The notes below the pieces were generated by a model. It had not been told where the DNA came from. It did no database searches and was given only the letters and a program-made list of their open reading frames with translations. Both the position numbers and the translations under genes were made by a program. Of a DNA stretch of 64,000 bases, positions 32,297 through 45,655 are shown one piece after another. Source of the DNA: Ananas comosus (lineage: Eukaryota; Streptophyta; Magnoliopsida; Poales; Bromeliaceae); contig NC_033641.1 in assembly GCF_001540865.1 (NCBI RefSeq), positions 6,312,516 through 6,376,515 of the forward strand. Reading direction: 5' to 3'. The stretch's first letter is position 1; every line of letters begins with the position of its first letter.

Positions 32297-32760
32297 GCCG
32301 GGCAGCCCATGGACCACTCAGCCCGGCACGAGACGTGCTATTGTAGATACCGTGCCAGGCCGACGCAACCTCCTATACTGGGCGGTGTTAAACCAGGGTT
32401 TTAGGCCCGTTAGCCTAGCACAGCATAGTCCATAGTGGGTTTGGGTCGTGCCAGGCCGACAGTTTAACCCGTGGCCCAGCACAGCACGACCTATGTGGGT
32501 TGTGCCTATCGGGTTGGTCTGGCCTGGTCCCTAAGGCCCTAGACTAGTTTGTCGGGCATTGGGGCTTGGCCTTTGGGCGAAAAAGGAAAAACCTTCCTTT
32601 CTCCAAAGGTATGCTTTGTGGCAGACCTTAGGCTCTTCGCAAGGTCTGCCACAACCTTCGACCTCTTCTAAAGTCTCAGACCTTGGGAGAGGAGTAAGTT
32701 TAGTCTCTTTGGACCAAATTGCCCTCCTTGGGAAGGCAATTTGGTCCAACTTGACTGTTT
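32297..32760. repeat. Spacer rich in GGCCCGGCACG-type words
   Basis: Between units B and C. It begins with GGGCAGCCCATGGACC and has several CGTGCCAGGCCGAC words (32350-32460), like the ends of plant non-autonomous hAT elements. The part at 32570-32760 contains an inverted pair (GGCAGACCTTAGGCTC and GCAAGGTCTGCC). No gene. Confidence 0.4.
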
Positions 32761-33864
32761 CTCCTCCCAAAGAGTGCAACTTTTGTTTAAAGAGTATAAC
32801 TTTCATCTTAAAGGGTGTAGTTTATATTTCAAAGAGTGCAACTTACGTATGTAATAGTGCAACATTCTTCTAAAATATTGTAACCTTATCTTAACGGTGC
32901 AATTTTATTTTCTTCGTCCTTTTTCTCTAGTTTTTCTTTCTTATTCTCTAGTTTTTAATTTTTAGTTAATTTTTTTTATTTTAAGCAAGCAAAAGTGCTT
33001 GACCAGAGATGCTCCCGTGCACCCCCCGCTTTCCTCGCCTTCCCCCGCTTTCCTCGCCTTCAACCCCGCCGAGGCTGTGTTCGCCGCTGGTCTATGGGAC
33101 GCTGCGCTCGCCGCCGCCTCGGCCTCTTTTCCGGTGTCGTCACGCTCTCCTCCGTCTCCACCTCATTCATCTCTGGCCCTGGATGGGCGTGGTGGGTCGC
33201 GTGCCTCTCTCGTGCTAGCGAATTTCTTAGCACCGAGAAGCGCTTCCTTTTCATCACTGGCGTCCGTGGTTAGGATGACAGGTTTTCAAAAGTGGGTTTG
33301 GTGGGTGAAAAATTTATTGCAGTGGAGGTGGATGTGGAGGTGGATGTGGAGGTGGAGGTGGGTCATGAAGGGCTGCGGACGCAGTGGAGGAGGCTCGTAG
33401 AGGAAAAAAAGGATCACGGCGCAGGCTCGGTGGGGTAAGAGACGAGGAGAGCGGGAGGTGAGCGGGTGCCGGTGAGGTCGCATAGGGTGAGGTGAGGAGG
33501 GGCGTTCCAAAAGGCAGCGGTGAGCGCAGCCTTGGTGGGGTCGGGGCGAGGAGGGCAGGTGGTGCGAGGACGCGAGCGAGGGCGCAGGGGGCAGAGGCAA
33601 GGCGGGCCACCTCCGCCTCTGCCTCTATCTTCGGAGAGGCAAAAAAAAAGAACTGCAAAAAAAGTAAAGAGAGAAAGAAAGAAATAAGAGTATTTTAGTC
33701 AGTTTTCTAAAAATCCTGCATGAAGCTGCAAAATCGAAAAAGGCGGCCCAGTTTTACCAAAAGCTTAAAACTTGTGAATTTTTTTAATGCAAATTGGCCA
33801 TTTTTTAAAAAAAGTTTTTTTAATAGTTTACAACTATTAAATAAGGGTGTCAAATGGGCCGGGT
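32761..33864 (+). repeat. Foldback repeat unit C
   Basis: Direct copy of unit B (starts CTCCTCCCAAAGAGTGC, core from 33018, poly-purine 33640-33690, ends AAATAAGGGTGTCAAATGGG). It also contains a (GGAGGTGGATGT)n stretch at 33324-33360 and a small CCCCGCTTTCCTCGCCTT duplication at 33026-33061. It is cut at 33864 by a gypsy LTR. Confidence 0.6.
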
Positions 33865-35461
33865 TGTAATGTATCGATTCCCTGGTGTATTGTACCGAAC
33901 TTTGGTCAAATTGACCGAAGTATGGTAAGGGGACGACTGGAGAGATTCATGTATTGTCCTTAAGGTTTCGGAGTTGTTAGGAGTGACCTTTGAGTGTGTT
34001 TGAGTGTTTTCAGCATTATTGGGTGCGAAAACGGACTGAGAAATGTTAAAGCTACAAATTTTGTATTGAGTACCGGTACTGGATGTTGGGTATTGGAACC
34101 CAATACAAGTGTAGAAAAATCAGCTCTCGGGTATTGCAGAATTGGACCTGGGGTATCGGTATTAGAAGGCTGAGTACCAGTACTGGAGGTCACGTAACGG
34201 AACCCAATTGAATGCCCAAAAATCCAACGTTCTGGTTTACAGGAACTGCGAGATACAAAATTTGAATGAGTGCAAATTAAGGAAAATGGAGGGCTTATTT
34301 ACAATTATGGAAACTTATAAATAAACCAAACTCCTCCTCTCTTGTTCTCTACTTGAGAACACACTCTCTTTCACTCTCTCAACTTCTCTTCCTTTCTTTC
34401 TCTAGAATCTCTCCAACAAGAAGTGGTTTTGGAGGGGATTTGCTGAGGATTGGAGCCTTGAGGGAAGAAAAAGCTCAAGAATAAGGAGCAGCTTGTGGAG
34501 TAAAAGAGACTAAGGTGAGGTTTTGGAATGTTTAAGTTAGGATTTGGTTTTATTGCTTTAGAATTGATGGTTTTGGGATTCTTAAGACATGAGAACTTAG
34601 TATAACCTATGAATCCCCATGAGATTTGACTAGATGACTATTGTGTGAACCCTAGGACCATAATTAGGGTTTCTATGGAAATAAGGTTCGTGGTGAAATT
34701 GTTTTTCTAATTGAAGGATAAATCAACACATTGGGCAATTTAAATTAGAGTTCTTATGAGCCTACGGTGTCCTATTGAAGAAAATTGTCGTTTTATCTTT
34801 GTTAACCTTGGGTCGACCTAAATCGGCAACAATAAATCGCGGGGTTTGGTTTCTTGCTTCTTGACATCAATACGAGGTGGGCGGTTCTATACGAAATAGT
34901 TGGATTTCTTCCTATGTCTATATTACCATTATTGGTCATATATATTTATGTATCGAAATTATGCATTGTAGGGTTATTATGGTATTATGCTTTCAATTTC
35001 TTGCACGCTTCAAAGTAGAGTTAGATAACATGGATCGGGAACTCGAACATTAGATGCATGAGAATTGGGTTGTTGAATATTGGGAACCTATGAATGCAAA
35101 GAACTAGTATGCAAATTAGAAAACATAGTGAAATGTAATGATATGAACTTGGTGGCATATGGACTAGCTGTGTTTGATAGCACTTGTGACATTAGATGCT
35201 AGGGATTGGTAGATCCCCAAATATTATTACCCTTAGGTAGTAGGGTATCCTCGAGCTTAGAGGATTGGATCGTACTAACATATTGTCTGTCGGTTTGTTG
35301 ATGGTCGTGACACCATGAGCAGTGAGCTCCAGAGTTGTCACACATGGGTTAACGTTTCTACCCAGCAGTCGACCCCAGATTGGTTGTAGCGGAATTCTCC
35401 CCAATTGTGGACCTTGGTTTTGTGAGTGGGATTAACCTTTCGGGTCAGCTATATGATTGGG
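33865..35461 (+). repeat. Gypsy LTR piece (family with TGTAATGTA start)
   Basis: Starts TGTAATGTATCGATTCC directly after the foldback border. It has a degenerate ACCGGT/CCAGTACTGG cluster at 34070-34200 and a TATA-like TTATAAATAAACC near 34314. No internal coding region follows; at 35462 another LTR begins. Confidence 0.55.
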
Positions 35462-36925
35462 TGTAATATACCGAAAATTCGGGAAGTAAATATCGAACTT
35501 TAGTTAAATTGACCAAAGTGCGAGGATGGTACACTTCGGAAAGTCCGAAGGTGTTAAAGTGAGTAAAAGTGCATTGTGGGAGATTTTCGAGAGCTTAAGA
35601 ATCAAAAATCTGCAAACTGCAGTTTTTGAGCTCTCGGGGACCGGTTCCTGGTGGGAGAGACCGGTCCCCGAACGCGTGAGAAGTGAGAAAGGCCGAAAAT
35701 CGGCTAAGTCTCAGAAAACCAGCTCTCGAGAACCGGTCCCTGCGGGGAGAGACCGGTCCCCGAGAGACCGGTCCCTCTGGGATAGACCGGTTGCATCGCG
35801 CGGGAGCCCTGGCTGCCCGCGGGGAGAGCTCTCTGGGACCGGTCCCAAGTCGGGGAGGCCGGTCCCCGAACCCAAAATCTGTCCAGTTTGGGCAGTTCAG
35901 TAAAGTGAAAGTTGAGGGGCCTATTTGCATTTATGCAACCCAATAGTTATGTAGAGGGCAATGAGGGCTTTTTCTCTCATTTCACTCCCTCTCACACCCT
36001 CTCACCTATCTTTCTCTCTCTAGAAGGCAAGAAAGAGAAGAAGAAGACAAGGAAAAGAAAGGAAAAGAAGAAGAAGAAAGTGGAGAAGAAGAAGAAGGAG
36101 TGAAGAAACTCCCTCTCCCTTATCTCTAGCTTTGTGAAGTAAAGCTTTTAGAGGTCAGCTTGAACCCTAATCATGGTAGAACCCAAACTAGGATTTAGAT
36201 TAAGCTAAGAATGATTTTTATAGAACCTTTAGAGTGTTTGGAGTTACTTTTGCTTCCTTGTGAGATCAAAACCATGGATTGGTGTGGAAGGTGGAGCTTG
36301 AAGGAGAGCTTCAACCCCTCTCATGGTAGAATCCAAACTAGGGTTTGGATTGAACTAAAGATGCTTTTTGTGGAGTCTCTAGAGTAGAATGAAGCTTTTT
36401 TTGCTTCCCAATAAGATCAAACCCTAGGTTTGATATATGTTATGAGCTAGGGCACCCAAATTGGGGCTTTTGCTTACGAGGGTTCCAAAGTGAAATTGAC
36501 CTTCTAGAAACCTAATTGGGGGTATTTCCGACGCGTTGGTGCGGTCGGTTGGAGCAAACGAAAAGCCTACGCAAAGTTATGGCCAAATAAGCCTAATTTG
36601 GCTTCGTTAACTCGCAGGTAGCGAACCGGGTGTCTAAAAATCCCTAGAAAATCGTCGGAGCACCTTTGAGAACCTACGAGATGGGTGATGCTATCCAAAC
36701 TCGTTGAACTTCCTTCTATGCCTAATGTATCATTCAATTGAGCATATGTTATATACATTGTTGCATGCATCGTAGGGTATATGTAATGAGAATAATGTAA
36801 TGTTGCATGTTGTGAGTACAATTTGCCTAATGAGATAGTTGAGAACCCCTATGAATGTTTAACCCTATATATATGCATGAGATAAAATGTGAGCACCCAA
36901 ATGAGGCAAAAGAACAAAGTGACAC
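35462..36925 (+). repeat. Gypsy LTR piece with GACCGGTC array
   Basis: Starts TGTAATATACCGAAAATTCG. About ten GACCGGTC-like palindromes lie at 35638-35870. A purine-rich AGAAGAAG tract follows at 36015-36100. Ends where the next LTR starts. Confidence 0.55.
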
Positions 36926-38850
36926 TGTAATATACCAGATTTTGGCATAAAAATAAAAGTAAATAAAAATAGTGTGAGATACTATTTTTATTTGGTTTTT
37001 GAGAAACAAAGTATAAGTCTATAATGACTTGTGCTGAAATCGGAATGAAAACAGAAGATTTATAATTTTCTGTTGAAAACGAGACAGATAAATTAGCAAA
37101 AAATACAGAGTCTCAGAAAATTATGAAAATTGGAGGATAAGTCAGAAATATTTTTATGAGGCTAGATTTAAAGTTTCATATTTTTCTGACACCCGAAAGT
37201 TGAGAAATAAAATCCGAAATCTATCTGATAAAGATTACAGTTCGGTACAGTTTTCGGTGACCAAACGGGGTCGAAACTGAAAACTTAAAGTATATTCTTG
37301 TTCGGTACGTTAAACCGAATATGACTGTCAAATTTGAGCTCAAACGGATACTCTGAGAGCTCCGGCGAAAGATATCAGATTTTAAGTTGCCTGGATCCAA
37401 CGTGAGAATAGATTTTTTTGGAAGTTCATAGGAAACTGGTAGAGCAAGTTTCCTCTCTATGTACCTATAGTTTCAGCGACTTGGCTTTCTTTCACCTCCA
37501 GTTATTTCACCACTCACAAGCAAAGAGAAAAAGTCCCTCTCTTACACCAACAAGTAGAGTATTGTAGAGAAGAAAAGATAAGAAAAATTAAGCAAAGGCT
37601 GTGGAAGAAGATTTTCCATCATGTACAGCTAGCTTGAAGTTGAAGCTCTCTCTAATGGTGGAAAGCAAGCTTTCCAATTGTGGATTTAGCTTATCTGAAT
37701 GGTGTCTAAGCGTTGACGATCTCATAATTTAAGCTAGGATTTGCGTTAATCCTTATCTTAGTGTTCCAATAGCCTTCTAATGGTTTGGCATTAGCATGTT
37801 AAATCATTTTAATTTGGTAATGTGAGCATGTGTAAAGGCTAGTTTATATAATATAGACTTAAGAGCGCTTTAATTATATGACCTAAGACATGATTTAAGC
37901 GAATCCTTAGATGCTAAATAGATGACTATTGCCATGGACATAGCGGATGCATATGATATTTCTTGCATAGTGTATCTAAGGCTCAAAAATGGGAGTTTTG
38001 TTAAAAATCAGTAAAGTGATCTCATTTGACCTCCGGTAAACTACCCATTGCCTATGGTAAAACGAACGAGCGTTGGCGAGTCCGGTTCGGCGACTTCGTC
38101 GACCGGTGCAAAGTTATTAAAGAAACGGATGTTAGCTCGTTTCCGTGAAGAAGCCGAGGCCGACTCCTAAGAATCATGAGGATGCGATCTGCGGCAGCAC
38201 CGTGTTAGTCTGGCGAAGAGCTTCCTGCACTTAACGGCGATAGCGTGCCTCTGGAGTGCAACTCTCCTTGAGATCAATCGTGGCCAAACCGGGTTTACGC
38301 GCGTGCCCGCGGAGCCATTGCAAGGGGTGTCGACAAAGCAATGCGGAAAGCGCTTGTGAGTTGGTGGGTTGTGCTCACACTGAAAGTCGGTATTAGTCAC
38401 TTGTCCGTGCCGATAAAGTTTGTAGTATGTTTTCTATTGTATGGCATATAAAGTATGCTACTCTTCAGAATGCTTGATCAAAGTATGCATTAGAATGCAT
38501 GATAAAGATAGAACCAAACTGATCATGCTATTGAGGTTGATGTTAATTTACTGATGTGCATATTATAGATATGCTAAAACACGATTTCAAGGAAAGTATG
38601 ACAATTATATTTACTGTCTCTTTATACTAACCTGAGAATGCACCGTAGTAAATGTTAACGAATCAGAAAATGCTGAGTAGTAATGCTGCACTACAATGGG
38701 GATGACAAATAAATGCATGCGGTGAAATTTAGATTCGAGGCAGTCGACAATGCCGTAAAGTGGACACCAGAGTTTTAGTTGGCGACAACAAAGCAATTTA
38801 TAAATGTATGTAAAGAATACCTATGATAATGGCTAAAATAAGAATTAATA
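36926..38850 (+). repeat. Gypsy LTR piece, same family as 1-350
   Basis: Starts TGTAATATACCAGATTTTGG; aligns in reverse with the left end of the window. 38160-38400 holds a GC-rich block typical of the 3' half of such LTRs. Confidence 0.55.
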
Positions 38851-41643
38851 TATGTTTAATGACACTAACTTTCGAAATTGCCAGATCTCGAGTTGTACTT
38901 TCTTTGTTGTGTGTGAAGGGAATGTGGGGGATACATTCTACATTTTGAGAGAGTGAGCGGGTGTGGCAGAGCGCGTTTGGTTTGGAACAAGTTAGAGAGC
39001 ATTGGAGTGTTAAAAGTAGAGAAAATGCATTGATTGCGGAAAATCAAGCATTCTTCTCTTGTTGTTACCGTACGTACACAAGCAATCACTCCTTGTACCA
39101 GTACGCATTTGGGCAGATTCGTGTGCTAGCAGGGCTAATATTGTCATTTTTCACCTCTTTGAGCCAATACTATTTGAAACCCAGCACAACTCTGGGAGCT
39201 TGCTGGACGCCCGAGTGTTGGCTAGGCTCAGAGAAGCGGTTTCTTCCTCTTTCTCTCTTTCTCTTAGGTTATTCATCTCTTCTACACTCTAATGAGAATT
39301 CGGTCGTTCGCGCCGTGTTCCGCCGCCGCGCTCGGCTCGACCTGATGGAGACTCAGAGGAAAGGTGTTTGGATCTGGGGTGGAGAGGGAATTTTTGCTGA
39401 GTTTCTGTGAGTTACCACCTGAGTAAGCTGCAGTGTAAAGCTTTGAGGCAGAGGGTATTAATATCGATTTTTTCTCTTAGTTACGTTTCGTTATTGGTTT
39501 TGGACGCCTGTTTCGTACTTCGTTGCTTCCAAGCTGACTTAGAAGTTGTTTTCACCAAAAGATAGGGTTCTTTTGGCTAACTTAATTATCCATCTAAATA
39601 CTCAGAGATATTGGTGCTTTAAAGCTATATGAAGGATAAGTTAGTGAGTATAACTATTTCGGAACTATTACGCAGGTTTTATTGACGCATTTCGTTTGTT
39701 CCTTCGCAGCAGGTAGGTTCTTCGAACCATTTGCAGCTAATTGGTATGACCTGCGCGTTCTCAAAGGTTCTAGAATGTTCTAACCTGAGAGTTAGTAGGG
39801 AATTTCAGTTAGAAAAACTGAATTCGATGATTCCGACTAATATTGTTAGAATTGGACGACTTTGTTTGCCTGTTTTGGAAAAGTCGCGCGGGTCGCAGGA
39901 CCTTCGGTATTAACCTCCGGCTGATACGTGAGGGATTTTGGAAAGCTTAACATGAGTATTATTGAGCAAACAGCGATTTCCGCTATTTGATTACTAAGTG
40001 CAATTGCGCGAAATTGACATATTCGCATCGTAATTTTGAGTACGATATTATTGCTTCGTGTTCAGGCAGGATTAGCCACCTAGTGGAAGCTGATCCTTGG
40101 GGACTCCTTTGGCACTGATTTGAACTTATATTTAGGTGGGTATTCCTAACCAGAGCAAGGTGAAGCGTCCCCTATTTTCTATATGTATCGTATAGGAAAA
40201 TACTCGCATAAGTGCATTAGTGCTTATCGTGATTGAGTAGAGAATTTGACATACTAATCATCGTGATGTTTGGTGCTTAAGTTAGAATGAAATCTCTATA
40301 AAGTAGAGAATACGTATACATGAAAGATATTTATATTCATATTCAATTCAAGTGGAATGACTTATGAACAAGTGTAGATAGCACTTATAAGTAGAGAACA
40401 TAGACATTCTCTTGAACTCTAAAGTAGCAGAACTATGGCACACCTGCTTTATGATAGGTTAATAGTGCCTAATAGTGGAAAGATTATAATTGCCACTGAT
40501 TTAGCATTCCCTCTACATGTTTTACAAGTCTAGTGAGATACTTAAGTTCTTAGTTACTATTTGCTGTATTGGAATTTCCCGATCAGAGGATCGAGGGTGA
40601 AGAACTTCTGCAATTGGAAAATTAGAACATTGAGACATTGTGGACAAGGGATTATGCTTGGCTTGCCATCGTGCCATGTCGGCAACACGCTTTTGGAGGG
40701 TCGCTCTCCTACAAGCCGCACTCCGGAGTTGCGCCTACGCGACAAGTTGTGAGGGTCGCTCGCCCGATGCGGGATGGTGCGAAGTGGATTGCCGTGGTGA
40801 GTGTATACTACCCGGGCGCATTAGGCGCAGGCGCAAGCTGGACTACCTGTGCACGTAGACCCCTTGTGGATTGAAAGAAAGTGCTAAAAGACATTTGGCA
40901 GTAATGAATAAATCACCAGTACAGTGTACAGTGATGTTACTGTACACAGTTATGTTATGTTCATGCTTATATGAGGTTGCTATAGCTTCTATTATTCCGT
41001 TGAATTCATTACTGTTGAGATTATATTACAGGTTGCTTACATGTCATTACCTTGTTAGCAACTTGCATAAATTAATATTCTATCATGCAGTTACTGCCTT
41101 TTCTTTCTTTTGGTATATCATGAGCCTAGTGGGTTAATCGCTGGTGTTGGCCGGCTACACACTGGCGAACTATTGTTGTCTTATAGTTCTCACGCCCTTT
41201 TGGTGGTTTTGTGTTTACAGAGCCATCTATAGGAGAGCGCTAGGGATCGTGGCAAGGGCTCGCGTGTCTAGCTAGATGTTGCTATGGCATGCTAAGCCAA
41301 TCACCTTGCACTCGGTGCGCCGAGGGGTTGATGTCGCCTATGATATAGAGAGACCACCATTGTACCTATTTTTGTTACCCCGTGATGTATATTTACTGCT
41401 GTGATCCAGATGTTTCTTTGTGATACGTTACGCTTTAGTCGGCAGATTATTGGTATTGTACACTCTTTGTTCTTTCTGATTGATAATATACTCGACTTGT
41501 ACATTGTCTCTGATATCGAGGTGGAACTTTCCTTGTTTGCTCCCTATCGACTTGCTCTTCTTTCCGTGTATCCTTATATACTGCAGGTATGGCGGCGTCT
41601 GTGCACGTACCGGATATGCTTCCGCTATGTACCGGGCGTGACA
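38851..41643 (+). repeat. Tekay/Del-like gypsy LTR, indel-rich copy
   Basis: Related to the solo LTR at 10735-13390 (shared GGTCGCTC..CCTACAAGCC block at 40697, ACAGAGCC block at 41217, terminal ACCGGGCGTGACA) and to 48119-49509. Compared with 48119-49509 it has very many one-base insertions. The 5' end is unclear (GACACTAACTTTCG). Confidence 0.6.
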
Positions 41644-43298
41644 ACAATGTGAGAATTGATAATTAATATAATTGTGCATGATGTGAGTCTACACGTGGCT
41701 TATTAGAATGATATAATCGATCTAAATAATTTATATCGTGTATGCATCGAGATGTTAATGTTGAAACTAATGATCAATGGCTTAGACAAGGCAAAGCAAT
41801 GTGATGCATAAGAATAATGATAATGGCTAAAGGCGATGTAAATAATGGTGGCATAAAAGACACAAGCCAAAGTAGTAAAGAAACAATAATAATGGCAGAG
41901 CTTAGCAACCAAACGTGACATGAAAGCACACTAGAGTTACTGTTGTGGCAACAAAAAGAACAAGTGTGTCTATTCAAGTATTCAATTACTTAGATAATTG
42001 ACACAGTGGGGTGTAAAGAACAATGATTGCTGGATGTTAGCAACTAAATGGATGTAAAAAAACACTAAAGTTAGTGTAAAAGCCAGGGAACTTAACATAA
42101 TCCTTAGGTTAAGATTGATTCATACTTGCTATGAGTTCCTGCGCGGAAGGGCGGTCGCTCCCCCTTCGAGCGATGCGCTCCGATCAGTTTGCATCACAGG
42201 TCTGGAGTAACCCAAGCGCGTCCTTAGCTGGGGGTGAGTATCCTGCCGAGATGAACTTAATGTGAAGCAAGTTAATGTGCGGAAAACCCCCGGGTTTAGC
42301 GTGAGCATTAAAGAACAAGAGCAAGAAGGAATCATGAATCTGGAGAAGTGGATCTTGTATTCATTATGAATTGATCCAAGACCGAGTTCGATGGCATAGT
42401 TGGCTAAGTAAGGTAACCCTGTGCAAAGAATGACAATTGAGAAAGAATGGTACAATTGGAGAAACGTCTTGTCTTAAATGTTATAAAGAATGGCAAAATG
42501 GTTATATAATATGTGTCCTATGAGTCAAGAGATCCACTTAGCAAAGAATCAAAGAATAAAGAAATAGAGAGTAAAGAATAAAGATTAAAGAAATAAAGAC
42601 TTAGGCTAATATGATAGAAGAATTGCAATATAAATCTAAAAGAAGGAATGGTAACAAAATGACCAAGAGTTGCATAATTTGCTGCATATATGCTGGAGCA
42701 ATATGAACAATGTTTATGATATGTATTAATATGTAAGGGTAAATCTGTATGAACTAACAAGTATCAGTGCCAACCATTTATGGTAAGGGCTGAAGCTCTT
42801 CACACTGCGGTGGCTGATAACCCACTTGAGCACGACTATGGACAATAGTCTCACCCCCGTGTTGTTGTTTTTGGGGGTACAGGTTCACACGCGAGCGGCC
42901 CGGCGGCGCGAGGAAAAGGGCGTAGCTCCGTAGTTAGCGCCCTACCACAGAGACCAGATAGCAGCACCCTGAGTCGGCTTCTTAGGGGTAAAGAAAAGAA
43001 AAGAAAAGAATCGATGTTGTAATATTATGTTTAGAAATCGATTGTATATTTGGAAGTTGAGGATCAATGTAATGAAAAATGCGATGTAAAATGATGAGAT
43101 GAATGATTGTAATAACATAGGATGTGTTATGTTGTTTGATACCTTCCTTATGCAATCGTTGTTGAAAATTGTTCCTGTTTGGAACCTCTTGTACTTGTAT
43201 TGATTGCGACGCCTTGAACGTGCAGGGGAAACCCTGTCCGTTCGGCGGTCTGTTGGCGTGCCCGAATCCGACCAAAGAGGCGGGCTCGGGGCGTGACA
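41644..43298 (+). repeat. Gypsy LTR fragments ending GGGGCGTGACA
   Basis: Ends with the block ACCCTGTCCGTTCGGCGGTC and GGGGCGTGACA. The part at 42120-42310 is repeated at 43550-43745 (CATACTTGCTATGAGTTCC and GGGCGGTCGCTCCCCC). No coding frame. Confidence 0.55.
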
Positions 43299-44483
43299 GA
43301 CACAATGAGCATAGATCGAGTGGCATTCGAAAGTACATAGTCGACACTAGAGTTAGTGCGTGGCATCAAAGAATCAATGTGATGAAAAGAACAATGATAA
43401 TGGTTAAAGTTAATGCAAAGTTTGGCATAAAAAACGAGTAAAGTTAAAGAACAATGATTGCTAGAGTTAGCAAAATAAAGTGATGTAAAGAACACTAGAG
43501 TTAGCGTAAAGACAATAATTGAACTATATATTCTTAGAGTTAAAGATTGATCATACTTGCTATGAGTTCCGTGCTCGAGGGCGGTCGCTCCCCCTCGGGC
43601 GATGCGCTCCGGAGTTTTGCATCACGGGTTGGAGTAAACCCAAGGACGGTCTTAGCGGGAGGCAGCTGAGGGTCCGCGATGATGGACTTAATGTGAGCAA
43701 GTTAATGTAGCGAAACCCCCGGGTTAGCCGTGAGATTAAAGAACAAGAACAAAAAGCAAAGCTTAAAGAATAAAGAATAAAGAATAAAGAACAAAGAACT
43801 TGCATACTTGCATGATTTACATTGAGCATATTCCGTGCTATTTGTTCAGGCATATTAGTATCATGATTATAGTTTGGTTACTATTCTACTTATCATTTCT
43901 ATTATGCCTGAGTTAGTCCTAGTGGGAAAGTCGGTGAGATTGAGGCCGAACCCACTGGGAACTTTGTTGTAGTTCTTACCCCACTATTCCACAGAGCCGG
44001 GACCGAGCGAGCCGGCGAGCGACCGCGATAAAGGTATCGCACCTTAGTCAGAGGCCACCTGAGTTGGGTTATTTACATTTTGTAGTAGCATTCCTTTTTA
44101 TCATCTTTTGTATTTGATGATTTAAGATGTTAATGTATAAAGCAAAGAAAGAAAAGAGTGTAATGTTTATTTCGAGCAAATGTGATGTAAAAAGAAATGA
44201 TGAAAAGTATGTAAAGACTTTATGAATGTACAAGTTGGTTAAATGCAATGTATGTGATCAGAAGAGAATCATAGTACTTGTGTAGATGTTCAGTTTCCTT
44301 TCTTTCACTCATAGCTGTTGCTTACCCTCGTGTAAGCCGTTTGTGTATGTTTTCGCTAGTGCACTTCTTGTTTGAAATTGTACAGGTGATGAGCCTTGGG
44401 CGGACAGGGGAAACTCTGTCCGTTCGGCGTTTGTTTGACGTGCTTGGGCCGGCCCAAATTGGTATCGGTCCCAGGGCGTGACA
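43299..44483 (+). repeat. Second LTR end in tandem
   Basis: Repeats the block of the preceding LTR piece and ends CTCTGTCCGTTCGGCG...AGGGCGTGACA. 43311-43440 resembles the N-flanked segment at 48005. Confidence 0.55.
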
Positions 44484-45125
44484 TTGGGTTACAAAATAGA
44501 AACATGCATCATGAGCATAGTAACATACTTGTTTACTTATATCATATTGTAGAGGCATAGTAATTTCATTAATTATTTATCATTGTTCTTTTTCTTGCTA
44601 CTTATGCCTTATTAGACGTAGTGGGAAAGTCGGCGGGATCGGCGGCCAAACCCACTAGGAACTTCTTTTACTTCCCACCTTTTTGTTTTGCAGAGTCTAG
44701 CGCAAGCAGTGCCGTCAAGAATCGCGGCAAGGGCATAGTGCCCTAAATAGTGGACTTCATTATAGTAGTATTACCCTATGATGTGTAGAGAGAGAGATGT
44801 TTTGTATTTTGGAGAGAACTTGTAGAGGTTCCATTTTAGGAATGATCATGCACTTTTCATGTATTAAACCATGTATTATGAATGGAGATGGCTGTATTTG
44901 GTTTAATGTAAATGAAACTCCAATATTTTAGTTGTAATAGTTAAGTTATTATTCTCTCTCGCTCTTATATATTGCCCTCGTGCAAATCATATATGTTGTT
45001 GTTTTCTTGGGCGAACCTCATGTACATAATGTTGTTGAGCCTTGGGCGGACAGGAAAGACTCTGTCCGTTCGGCGGTCAGTGCGAGTGCCTGAACTAACC
45101 AAATTAGCGGTCTTGGAGTGTGACA
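44484..45125 (+). repeat. Third LTR end, followed by a primer site
   Basis: Ends GACTCTGTCCGTTCGGCGG...GGAGTGTGACA; the next bases hold TGGTATTAGAGC (45134-45145), a primer binding site with one change. So this is the 5' LTR end of a gypsy element. Confidence 0.65.
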
Positions 45126-45133
45126 AATTAGAA

Positions 45134-45145
45134 TGGTATTAGAGC
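45134..45145 (+). promoter_or_regulatory. Primer binding site (initiator tRNA-Met type)
   Basis: TGGTATTAGAGC, eight bases after an LTR end; one transition from the canonical site. Confidence 0.7.
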
Positions 45146-45478
45146 GTATAGATGTTTAGAAAAGACCTAGGAAACCTTAAGACGGTAACCATAAGGACAT
45201 AGGTACGTGAGTGACGTTGATCAATGAGTTGTGGTGGAAGTTAAATCAATTTGGTTTAGTCGTTAGTATGTCTCTAATAGTGGTTGGAGACTAAATTAGG
45301 GTGTTATTTATTCTCAACTCAAGGAGGCTATGTTAGCGGCCGACGACATGATACCTAGGGATGAGAATAAATACACCTGTATACTTTCACTTAATTTGGT
45401 TTTGTTGGGTTTAGCCTTTCAGTTGTGTAGAATTTGTGGGTTAAAGTGATTAACCTAATTGTTGCGTTTTAGGAGATA

Positions 45479-45655
45479 ATGGTGCCAAGGAAATGCCTTG
45501 TGACGAGATCTACTCCGGCACCACATCCTAAGGTGCCTGAGTTATCAAGGTCCAATAAAGTTCAGGATTTGCGTGCTCAAGTGACCGCACTAATTGGTGT
45601 GGTACAGAGGCATGAGGCTTCTCGAAGCAATGTGTGGCCAAATGAACCTTGTCCC
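45479..45655 (+). pseudogene. Gypsy gag N-terminus, plus strand, truncated
   Basis: Starts with ATG after a leader from the primer site. It reads TRSTPAPHPKVPELSRSN and VQDLRAQVTALIGVVQRHEA, which fits the N-terminus of Tekay-like gag. The similarity stops near 45650, where a minus-strand gag begins. Confidence 0.6.

Noticed and set aside
35526..35930. Open frames over the GACCGGTC array on both strands
   Set aside because: The repeated GPVPE/DRSP-like text comes from the palindrome array in an LTR; no conserved protein.
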